The translations under genes and the position numbers were made by a program. The notes under the pieces are model-generated. The model was not told the origin of the DNA and did no database searches. It was given only the letters and a program-made list of their open reading frames with translations. This document shows, one piece after another, positions 53,208 to 62,333 of a DNA stretch of 64,000 nt. Location of the stretch: NCBI RefSeq assembly GCF_000350225.1, contig NW_005178758.1:236575-300574 (forward strand), read 5' to 3'. Within the stretch, counting starts at the first letter, position 1, and every line of letters begins with the position of its first letter. This DNA is from Chondrus crispus. Its lineage: Eukaryota; Rhodophyta; Florideophyceae; Gigartinales; Gigartinaceae.

Positions 53208-54788
53208 ATGGTCGCCGCACGGATCCACGCTCTCTCGACCGCCACGGCGAACGCCGCAGACGGCTTCGCCGTCGTGGCATCCATCGGCGCCGTCAATTCC
53301 CGCGCCACGGCCCTCGCGAATTCCGCCCTCGCCCTCTCCATCCCTCTGCCCGACGCTGACCCGCACCCGAAAGACACCGACCCGCTCCCGCCTTTGCGCG
53401 CAGCCGCTTGTCCGGATGGCCCGCTGGTGCTCGCGCTCGAGGGGCTCGACGTCGCAGACAGACACGTCGCTGCCGAACGGGAAGCCGCTCTTGTCCTCGC
53501 TGTCGCCCTCGCGGGCGTCCTCGTCGTCTCCGTCAGACAGCAGGATCTTCTGCGCCCGCGCACCTCTGCGCTGCATGCTACGCTGAGAGCGGTCGAAAAC
53601 TCGCTCGCCCTCCGCGCCGCAGGTACCGCCCCGCCGCTTCCAAATCCGCGTTTGCTCCTTGTCGTCGTTCACGACTTTGATGATACCGCTGTTTCTGAGG
53701 AAGATGTCACAAGTTTTGTTAATGATTACACAGAGGAGGAGTATGCCTCTTTTTCGCTCCCCAATGGATACGCCGCGACCCAGTTCGCCGACTTGTTCGA
53801 CACTCGCATCGCCTTCCTCCCATCTTCCTCAGTCGCGCCAGAGGATTACCATCACGCTGTGGCAGGCCTTGGCGAGATGCTGCAGTCCGCGAACCGAGAG
53901 TACGCAGATGCCGGCGTCACCGCAGCTTCGTTTCAGGCGTCCGTTGAGAGGGTCACCGCTCTCGTCCTCGACGATCCCGCGGGAGAGGTGGACCTTCCCG
54001 CTGACCACGAGCTTGATGCTACGTTTGCTTGTGGCGCCGTCATGACCACCGTCCTCGACAAGTTCAAGAGCACGGCCAAGCAGTGGCGAAGCACAGTCGA
54101 ACAAGGACGAATTATTCGCAACTTTGGCTCCGAGGCTGACACGCTCATTCGCCGTACCCTCGATGTTTTTGACACCGACGCGTCTGCCCATAAGGCAACT
54201 AAGTCTTTCCCAAGAAAGCGAAATGAACTCCGCTCGGTGCTTCTAGCCGAGTGCTACGCTTTGTTCACAAAGCAGATTTTAAAGCTGCGCGAGGTGTCCT
54301 ATCAAATCTTTCGTGGGAAGCTTGCTCGTATTCGCATCAATAGCCGCGTAGAGAAGATGGTGCGGAATGCTGTCAAGGAGGCAGAGGCATATTTTGTGGA
54401 GAACGCGGAGGCGTTGCGGTCGCAGCTAGGTGCCTGGCGCTTCGACAATGAGCGTCATGAGCTTGTCAACCACATGCGCGATGACGCTACAGAGCGGTTG
54501 CAACTGGCGCGGTTACAAGGGAACTATGTGCCGCCCATGCGATCGCCGATTGCGTTCGCGTTTCATACGTTACTGTTGGCACCATTTGGGAGAGATTCGC
54601 GGACGCCGCAATCGATGGAGAAGGAGATGCAACAAGTGTACGACCCCGACAAGATCAAGAAGGCCGGGCTTATGCGTGCAAGGCCAGAACAACGGAGATA
54701 CAAGTTCTATGTGTCGGACAAGGACGAGATTGCGCAGGGGACGGTTGATGTACTTGCTGACTTGTTTGAAGACGCTCCCGGGAAATAG
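53208..54788 (+). CDS. RHD3/Sey1-like protein lacking the GTP-binding P-loop
   Basis: The 526-residue intronless protein resembles the RHD3/Sey1 group of dynamin-like GTPases that fuse ER tubules. LVLALEGLDVADR aligns with the DVEGTDGxER switch region; the next segment aligns with the ALFxLAxxDV strand, and LLLVVVHDFDD with the IRDHD (G4) region. After it, DLPADHELDATFACGAVM and IIRNFGSEADTLIRRTLDVF match the helical domain. No GxxxxGK[ST] is seen, and the N-terminus is short, so it probably cannot bind GTP normally. It also ends before the transmembrane hairpin of the usual 770-800-residue proteins. It could be a divergent regulator or a decaying paralogue. A long ORF and good codon structure favour a working gene. 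Confidence 0.55.
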   Translation: MVAARIHALSTATANAADGFAVVASIGAVNSRATALANSALALSIPLPDADPHPKDTDPLPPLRAAACPDGPLVLALEGLDVADRHVAAEREAALVLAVALAGVLVVSVRQQDLLRPRTSALHATLRAVENSLALRAAGTAPPLPNPRLLLVVVHDFDDTAVSEEDVTSFVNDYTEEEYASFSLPNGYAATQFADLFDTRIAFLPSSSVAPEDYHHAVAGLGEMLQSANREYADAGVTAASFQASVERVTALVLDDPAGEVDLPADHELDATFACGAVMTTVLDKFKSTAKQWRSTVEQGRIIRNFGSEADTLIRRTLDVFDTDASAHKATKSFPRKRNELRSVLLAECYALFTKQILKLREVSYQIFRGKLARIRINSRVEKMVRNAVKEAEAYFVENAEALRSQLGAWRFDNERHELVNHMRDDATERLQLARLQGNYVPPMRSPIAFAFHTLLLAPFGRDSRTPQSMEKEMQQVYDPDKIKKAGLMRARPEQRRYKFYVSDKDEIAQGTVDVLADLFEDAPGK

Positions 54789-55389
54789 AGAAACAGAAGG
54801 ATCCTTTATGTAGAAAAGATTCTACGGATGATTTTTCGAGGCTCGGCTGAAAGCGTCTAGGATGTCGATAGCTCAGCGTTGTCTGCCGTCAGATTCGGTG
54901 AAATCCGAAAAGGTATTAACTGTAAATCCAAACAAGGATGAACTTGTCTAAGGGATGCACCTGCCCTTCCCAGGGTACGATAGCGCGCAACTGCCTTCAC
55001 AGTGTTCATTGAGCGACAAACCTTGTGGTAAAGCATTTGCAGAAACTGCGTCACTTGAAGAGCAAGTGTTTCGAGATTATTGAAGAACCCCTTGCTGCGG
55101 CGGTCAGTCGCGCATCGACTGGCTGGGGGGCATTCTGGGGGCATTCTGGGGGCATTCTTCAAACGTTGAATGAAACCTTCTGCTGCGAAACACGCAATGG
55201 GAAACACGCAATGGGAAACACGCAATGCCCCAGCGGATGAAGAGCCTGAAAATTGAGCTACGAAATAATTTCCTCAATTCTTCAACACCCGAACAGATCA
55301 CACCTCGATAGGAAGGTGACTGATAAAAATACCCTTTCCCTCCACTTTGTAAACCATAACAGCCCGTCTGGGTATTCGCACAAACCTAC
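54789..55389. other. Intergenic with two short minisatellites
   Basis: No gene seen. Positions 55126-55158 are three perfect 11-bp units GGGGGCATTCT. Positions 55187-55227 are nearly three 14-bp units GAAACACGCAATGG. A minus frame across them is a repeat shadow. Confidence 0.7.
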
Positions 55390-56184
55390 ATGCCGACAAG
55401 CATGCCGAAAATCAGTCCGGACCCAGTGCTTGCATCAGATGAGCTAAGCGGAGAACGAGGTAAGACATCTGGTTCTCCGCCAGTATTCGGCCTCGTCATC
55501 ACAATACTCCATCCAGCTCCGTCTCCTCTCATCTCTTTCTACGAGACCTTTTGCTGTCATCTTAAGGAATTGCTCGAAGATGCAGGAGTTCTTGATACGC
55601 ATTATCTGCTCTACCCACCTCATACATTACATTGTACTGTCGCAACGGTGCGTCCATTCAAAAAAGCCGCACTACATCATCCCGAGAGAATTATATCGTT
55701 TTGGAGAAGCGCACTTGAGCGCATGGAGCAAAAGCCCAATTGGCCTGAGAGCGTCGAAAACAGCACGTTTGACCTCTGTGGACCTCAAGTTTTCGACAAC
55801 GGCGTCGGTGTGTTTCTGTTTGATGACAAGTCTGGCGCAATGAATTCATTGCGCAGATGCTTGGAAGAGGAGATGGCCTGCTTTCAAGCTACACTTCCGG
55901 AAATCTCTGATGTCAACATGGAAGACGTCAGGGTTCCAAATATCATTCACTCAACTGTGCTGCGGTGGCGGTCATCGCCGGCTATTTCAACTGACCAACT
56001 ACAGCGTCTGTTTAACAAGGCGTACGAGGAAGCTACAGTAACGCACACAACGAACGCCCTGAGTATCGGCAGCGTTCGCTTGCTCAGAGAATCGTTGCCA
56101 TTCATGCAGAAGCTGACATGCTGTCACGAGGCACCACTGCCCATAGGAAATAAGGCGCAGTCACAGGAAGGCCCTGCTGATTAA
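55390..56184 (+). CDS. 2H phosphoesterase-like (LigT fold) protein
   Basis: The 264-residue protein has the two H-x-[TS]-hydrophobic motifs that define the 2H superfamily: HCTV (81-84) and HSTV (187-190), about 105 residues apart with strands on either side. Members cleave or form cyclic phosphates, often in RNA repair or tRNA splicing. The exact substrate is not evident. The N-terminal 30 residues are polar and probably disordered, and the C-terminus extends about 60 residues past the second motif. It has no intron or targeting signal that I trust. Confidence 0.7.
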   Translation: MPTSMPKISPDPVLASDELSGERGKTSGSPPVFGLVITILHPAPSPLISFYETFCCHLKELLEDAGVLDTHYLLYPPHTLHCTVATVRPFKKAALHHPERIISFWRSALERMEQKPNWPESVENSTFDLCGPQVFDNGVGVFLFDDKSGAMNSLRRCLEEEMACFQATLPEISDVNMEDVRVPNIIHSTVLRWRSSPAISTDQLQRLFNKAYEEATVTHTTNALSIGSVRLLRESLPFMQKLTCCHEAPLPIGNKAQSQEGPAD

Positions 56185-56286
56185 AGCAGGCCACAGCTCA
56201 TCAAAACAGGTATGGAAAGGGCTCTTTCTGTGCCAAAATGAACCACAATTATATTCATGTCAGGGTCAACAAGCTACGGATGAGAT

Positions 56287-57258
56287 CTAAAATTCGAAAC
56301 GACGCTTGATCTTCCATTCACCCTTGTGCGGACTAGAGAGAATGAAGCAAATAAGAAAGAAATGTTAAAATGGTGCATTCATGAAACGCCAAGAAAACGG
56401 GGCAGGTACGGTTTTGCGGATGTTTCAGAACTTACCTCGCATTGAACGGAAACGCAGTCGTCACAGTCCACGGTCCATTGTCAGTCTTGCAATCCCATTC
56501 GGCCTTAAACTTGCGGTCACCATAGTCTGTGGCAATGGATAAGGTGTGTATCTTGCTGTACTGATGCTTGAACGTGAGGCTGGCACTCCTGGACGTGTGG
56601 TCTTTATAGTTATAGACCGCCTCAAGCTTATTCTTAGGATCAAGCTTCCTTGAAACCTTAACTTTGGATGCCTTAGATTTGCCATCAAACGACATCTTTA
56701 GGGACTCGACGCCACTCAACTTGGCATCAAGTTCATAGCGCTCCGAGTGATCGCTGAGCTTGCTCGACTGGATGTTATAGAACGTCGAGGCCGCAGTAAT
56801 TTTGGTCTTCCCCTGCCTGACAGCGAGCTTGATACTGGCGCTATCCTTGGGTGGATTGTATGTCATGTCAAGAGTATTCCTCCTCCCGTACGCCGTGAAG
56901 CCCGTCTCGAGGCCGAGGTCGACGAGCTTCTCATCGGTGACGCCGTACGTGGCGTACGCGGTGTTGTTGTCGTCAATTGCGTACGCAGCATCGACGGCGA
57001 ACGAGTCTTTGCGTGAGTCGTAGCGGCCAGTGATGGCGACTTGCCCGGGGCCGGTCGTGTGATCGGTGTCGGCGCGAGCGGCGACCTGCGCAGTGTGGGG
57101 CGGGGGGGTAATGAGCTTGGGTGGTTAGATTGTGGCGGTTGCAGGTGCGGGAATGAGTGCAGGCGGAAAAAGGTGCTTACCAGAAAGGGTAAGGGGATCT
57201 TGGCCACGCGCATCGGCATGGCGCCAATGGGGGCATTTTGTCTTTGGAGGCCCCACAT
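56287..57258 (-). CDS. Beta-barrel outer-membrane protein, perhaps OEP24-like
   Basis: Three exons on the minus strand: 57181-57258, 56436-57085 and 56287-56332, all with GT-AG borders, giving 257 residues. The first exon encodes MWGLQRQNAPIGAMP, and the last adds only 15 residues. Alternating polar/hydrophobic strands run through the protein (for example NTAYATYGVTD, VKVSRKLDPKNKLEAVYNY, AEWDCKTDNGPWTV). It ends WKIKRRFEF: a terminal aromatic strand, as in organelle beta-barrels. The VSRK-x-DD/DP-LEA-Y region and overall size recall the plastid envelope pore OEP24; VDAC is an alternative. The identity is tentative, the barrel nature is firmer. Confidence 0.65.
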
Positions 57259-59771
57259 GATATCTGTTTCACTCAGGCAGAATGGGCAAGAAGGGAGACT
57301 TGAACGAGAGCGCAAAGCAACGGGTGATCCAAACACAGGAAAAGCGCGGGAAACAAGCAAGACTCTAGCCTCAAAGGGGATGTAGCAGCGGTGGGCAGGA
57401 TCCAACGTGCAAAGCCTGACTCTGCTCCTGAGTGCAAAAGTGGATAAGGCGGTTGTGTTGGAGGGTTGAGCGACGGTTGCAAATTGCGGCCGGCGGTAGG
57501 CTAATGGTGTCAATAAGGCTGGAGATGACGGAGTTTGATCGACTCGCTTGTTTTTTTGCACCGCATGTACTGTACAGTGTACGGTTGTTCTCGGAGTGTT
57601 AAAGGGTGGTTGATGACATGCGCGAGGGTTCGGGCCATGGCATTGGTTAGGAGGGCGTACAATGGTCGCTTTTTATTTTTTTTCGGAGGGTGCTCGAGGT
57701 GATTTGTCGAGATTGGAGCAACAGAGCGAGATCAGAAAGCAATCAGAGATGGCCCTTGACACGTGGCATTGCTGGATGTCTCCGTCTCTCCACAGAGGTC
57801 CACATGGTGTAGTATCCATTGGATATGCACCTGAATGCTCAGGTGTGGGACGATTCCAACCTCGGCGACGCTGGATCAGTAATACCCTTCCACACCCCTT
57901 GCTGTTTGCGCTTTAAGCGTGAAACCCTAGTGCTCCTCCATCGATGGTGTCCCCGCCACAGGCTGGAAATGTACCCAAAATGTCGTTTGTCCTTCCCTTT
58001 ATACTTGTTACAGCTTACTGTAACAACTCACCCCTCTGCTTTGACATCTGAAAATACTTCACATGCCGCACTGTGACACTGTTTGCTGCCAAGCATGGCC
58101 ATGCTGCCACGCAAACAGTTGTGTCGTCACTACGTTTTCTCCTGATATCGCTCAAGAGAGCTTGATGTAACTCCAGTTGGACACCATATGCGTTCCCATA
58201 AGTTGATGTAATTTTGGGCGGTACGTACACGGGTTGACTACTGAGGACACAGGCTCGGATGCGTCTAATGACAGAACAATCGCATAGTGAAGATGTAACG
58301 CGCCAGTCCGTGTTCCGACCGTGGTTTTGCATCGTTGAAGCGTTGCTAGCTAGGGAAGTTTTTGGTGATGAGATTCGCGCCCTCAAGCCAGGATGCCTTC
58401 TGTTCCGCTCGTGGCTTCTTGCGGGGTAGGTGCAGGTATCGCTGGGAACATTTTGCATGTCATGGGCACATTGTTTTATGTCATTTGTCGTCACGGTGTT
58501 GAGTTGCAGACACCGCAGAGATTTCATGAGCTCCATGAATTCAATTATTTATTGGCACACAACTGCTGGCTAGATGACTGTCGTTTTTCCTTCAGAGAGT
58601 CCAGTTCAGAATGATTGAAATTCTACAGATATGTGGGTCCGGAGACCTCATGCAGGCACACTGTAGACAAGGTATGTATCCCTCTACGAAATCCTCGCTT
58701 TTTTGAGGTCAGAGGATTCTGGGACGTTGTCAACGAAGCTGAATATTTAGAGCCCCGTTCTACATAGGCATTGAACAGGTGATGGTACAACTGCACGCTG
58801 GTAGAAGCGGGAGAATGATGGAACCCGAGAGGCGTCAAGAGAAAGGGAATCTTGCGTCGTGAAGGAATGAACGCCCAGGCCTGAGAAAAGGACGTATACA
58901 TGACAGGGGGAGCTCGAATGATCTTATTGTACTGTCTGGGCCTGCACCGTGCGCGAATTGATAAAGCCAAGCACGCTTGAGGGGAATTTGGGACTGGATG
59001 CATATCTTTAAAGGAGTCCCGGGCCCCTTGCCGTATAGCATTTCCAAGAACGGGGACTTGCACACAGCGGCCTCAAATGCTAAGTATGCAGGTGGTCACT
59101 GTCACACAGAATATTTTTAATAAGAGTTTTCGAGTTATGCAAGACAGTAGTTGGGTTGTCCACGGCACAGAAACATGACACCGCTCACACCGACATCGAA
59201 GAATGCAGGGAGCTCGGAGGACGATGAGGAATGTGGCGTTGAGATCATTCTATGTCGTGAAATTGGGAGGAAGGGATTGGGAGATAATAGTTTCGTAGGA
59301 TCTCTTCTAGACTGCGAAATGGTATGGGGCTTTTTCTTCAAGCGTTGATACTGAACACAGCTGCGATACTTTGGACGGCATGCGGCGGCGGGAGGAGGCG
59401 GTTGTGGTTTACGGTGCATGGAATTGCACACGATTGGTATCGCCTTTTGCGCATTCAGAAAGGAAGAGCTATTACAATGGATGTGAGCGTGGATTTGAAC
59501 CAGCGGGATAAGGACGGTATTCGGTTCTCGCCGCCGTCCCCATGTTAGGGTTGACTCGGCGAAGGAGCACGCAATGGCCAGAGCTATGCAGGACCGCATC
59601 CATGTCCGGCCGGTACCCTTGATCTGTCTATGGGAGAGAAGCGAGGCAAACGCCAAAACTCTCCGCGCTGCTCGTCATTGGACTCTGCCAAGCATAGACA
59701 GCGCACGCTCGTGCGGTGCAAGTCCGTGCGGTGCAAGTAATCTTTGAACAAAAAACGGGTATGAAGTGATT
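57259..59771. other. No recognised gene in 2.5 kb
   Basis: Minus frames at 58015-58536 (ATG start, 173 codons) and 58623-59063 (GTG start) are the longest, but neither shows a domain or a convincing composition. I found no splice-linked set of frames. A divergent or non-coding gene cannot be ruled out. Confidence 0.4.
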
Positions 59772-60902
59772 TCACAGCACGACCCTGGCAATGAACGGGA
59801 GCACCATTGTCGCCCAAAAGTAGACCAACGGGGCAACAAGAACGTAGCTGTCGGCCCTATCGAGCATGCCGCCGTGGCCGGGGAACAGGGAACCGCTATC
59901 CTTCCACCCGACATCCCTCTTGAAACAGCTCTCAAAAAGGTCTCCGCAAAGGCCGAGCACACCGACGGTTGTGCCATAGACGGCGCCAGTGGCCCACCAC
60001 AGCGGCCATTGCAAGAGGTAGGCGCCGAGGATGGAAACACCAGCCGAGCAGACGAAACCGGCGACAGCGCCTTCCACGGTCTTCTTCGGGCTGATGTTGC
60101 TAAAGCGGGTGCGACCATAGGTCTTACCGATGAAAAACGCGCCGATGTCGGCGCTTGCCGTCGCGAGCCATGTCCAGAAGACGAGCAAAGAGCCGACGGT
60201 AATAATCGGGCTGAAGCCCAGCGCGGCAGGCCACAGGCGGGCAATGGCGGCGGCGACGAGGTTCGGGGACGAGCTTGCGGTGTATTCGTGCAGGCGGACC
60301 CAGAAGCTGGGCAAATAACCCGCGTAGAACAGGCCCATAAAAGTGGTGCTGATATCGGCGATGGTGGCGATTCGTTTGCGGCGAAAGAGCAGGTAGATGC
60401 AGATCATGGTGCCGCCGACGGGGAAGACGACGTCCGCGAGGGCGGGGGCGTACGCGCTGGAGAGGGTGGTGGCGGCGGTGACGCAGAGGCCCATCTTGTG
60501 CGCGGGGAGGTGGCCCTTGGCCGCGACCATGCGGTAGTACTCGTAGAGGCCGATGAGCGAGGTGGCCAGCATGCCCAGGGCGAAGACCCAGCGGCCCGAG
60601 AAGACGAAGGCGATGACGACGGCGCCCATGGCGAAGCCGACGGCGATGCGGCGCTGGGTCTTGAAGCGCGAGGACAGGCGAGCCGGGTCGGACGGCGCCG
60701 CCAGGGCCGGCTTGGGCGCGGGCGGGTCCTCCGACGGCGTCGCGCGGCTCTCGTGGGGGGGCGAGGAGAGGCGGGCCGCCGGGCGGCGCGCGGGCGATCG
60801 GTAGGGCGGCGAGACGGGGCGCGGGAGGGTGGAGATGGGGCGGGAGAGCGCCGGGGGGAGCGGGGTGCACGGGAGGAAGGCGGGGCGCGGGAGACGATGC
60901 AT
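59772..60902 (-). CDS. Phosphatidate cytidylyltransferase (CDP-diacylglycerol synthase), probably plastid
   Basis: It makes CDP-diacylglycerol from phosphatidate and CTP, the precursor for phosphatidylglycerol in plastid membranes. The 376-residue protein has a Pro/Arg-rich transit-like N-terminus (about 1-85) and then some seven or eight hydrophobic segments. The family signature is complete near residues 320-350: SCFKRDVGWKDSG followed by FPGHGGMLDRADS. Another conserved region is TASADIGAFFIGKTYGRT with SPKKTVEGAVAG. The layout matches cyanobacterial and plant plastid CdsA rather than the longer eukaryotic ER type. A C-rich tract lies about 18 nt before the ATG, and a 12-bp foldback at 61146-61171 further upstream. 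Confidence 0.93.
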   Translation of the reverse strand: MHRLPRPAFLPCTPLPPALSRPISTLPRPVSPPYRSPARRPAARLSSPPHESRATPSEDPPAPKPALAAPSDPARLSSRFKTQRRIAVGFAMGAVVIAFVFSGRWVFALGMLATSLIGLYEYYRMVAAKGHLPAHKMGLCVTAATTLSSAYAPALADVVFPVGGTMICIYLLFRRKRIATIADISTTFMGLFYAGYLPSFWVRLHEYTASSSPNLVAAAIARLWPAALGFSPIITVGSLLVFWTWLATASADIGAFFIGKTYGRTRFSNISPKKTVEGAVAGFVCSAGVSILGAYLLQWPLWWATGAVYGTTVGVLGLCGDLFESCFKRDVGWKDSGSLFPGHGGMLDRADSYVLVAPLVYFWATMVLPFIARVVL

Positions 60903-61145
60903 GGTGCGTGCGGCGTGGACGGGGAGGGGGAGAGGTTTTCCGGGGAGCAGAAGTTGGAGGGGCGGTATGATGGTGCTGGCGGGACGCGACGGGCCGTCGT
61001 AGCGGCCGCGGGTTGCGCGGAAGGGATGAATGGATGCTGGCGGCGGGGAGCACTAGGCGTGGCCTGCCACCAGTATTTACTCGCTTGACAGGTCCTTCCT
61101 CCGCCACCGCCACCGCCGCACGCCAAACCCGCAACCCGCCTCCAT

Positions 61146-62333
61146 GGAAACGGCCCTTGAGGGCCGTTTCCTCTTCCTCCAAGCCTTACACGTTTGCTCT
61201 TTCCTTACAGTCCTCGTTCTTCTGTAAACGACACTGTAAGGGAGAGCAACAGCGTTACAGTGTAAACTACGAGCTGCCGTGTCAAGCTTGCAGCGCAGGC
61301 TTAACACTGCTGGCGCAACACAGAAGCTTGATGTCAAGCGCAGGTCAGGTCACTGGGTGCAGTGTCAACACTGCCATGCGCGGCGCCGTCTAAAAGGAAA
61401 GCCCAGGGATATGGAGAATGTGTGAGGATGTCTCCTCTGGTGATCGGGTCTACAGTGACCCGGTCACTCCACTTTATGTCAACCAGAGCAAGGCTCTGGT
61501 GCGCGCCGCTCCGCTGCGCCGTCGTCGGTAGGATAGTGATTAATCATTATTTCTACAATGGTACGTACCCTAAATCATCATCAGCCAACCATCTCGCGAT
61601 GGTGGCGGTCATGGAGCCTTTTCATTGGACTGTTGGCTTTCGCCGAATTACAGGCACGCGCCTGCGCTCAACACCGTCGGGAGCCAATACGCTGACGGTG
61701 CAGTCTTACTAGCAGTGCAAGGCTTGCACTGCAAGCAGAGCCATGACGCTGACGTATTTACAACAGAGCTAAGACCCTACCAAGGGTCTTAGCTCTGTTG
61801 TAAATAAAGATACCAAGGGGGGTCTCTTGGTACCAGTGCAACGCTACGTTAAGCAGAGCCATGACGCTGACGGTGCAGTCTTAGCAGCAGTTACTGGTAA
61901 CTGCTGGTACTGTACCAGTGCAAGGCTACGTTAAGACACGACTGTACTGTAGCTAGAAACACCTCGGCGTGCCGAAGTCGTTAGATGTGCCACTTGCTCT
62001 TGGCAGTTGCCTCGCGCCGGCAACAGATCTCCGTTTCCAACGCGCGGAAAACGCCAGCTATGCTTCGTCATGGCGCTGCCTTGCTCCCATGCTACCCTGC
62101 TTATCGTACCGTCAGATAGCGCTACACTACAAGTAAATTATTGTATTTCAATGCAAGGCGATGGGTGTACCGCGCATGACGCGGTACAGTCATCGCCTTG
62201 CGATGCAGTTTCGACACTTTCATGATTCACAATCCCTTCCGTGAACGCTGTATGCGACCGGCGTGTAGGGGCAGGGCGCGAGGCATACGGCTGGCAATAC
62301 CAGCCGTATGCCTCGCATGCCAGCCTGGCATGC
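61146..62333. repeat. Cluster of short foldbacks right of the gene island
   Basis: Perfect inverted repeats: 61146-61157/61160-61171 (12 bp), 61712-61721/61723-61732 (10 bp), 61757-61778/61783-61804 (22 bp), 61885-61894/61897-61906 (10 bp), 61904-61910/61912-61918 (7 bp), 62153-62163/62191-62201 (11 bp) with an inner 9-bp pair, 62278-62294/62300-62316 (17 bp) and 62315-62323/62325-62333 (9 bp). Direct repeats of CAGAGCCATGACGCTGACG accompany them near 61736 and 61855. No gene is recognised here. Confidence 0.9.

Noticed and set aside
59766-61088. A 440-codon plus frame opposite CDP-diacylglycerol synthase
   Set aside because: A long open antisense frame from GC-rich codons, nearly all Gly/Arg/Glu/Ala and without domain features.
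60124-61182. A 352-codon minus frame over CDP-diacylglycerol synthase
   Set aside because: It is a shifted frame of the GC-rich synthase gene (Arg/Pro/His runs), while the other frame holds the full family signature.
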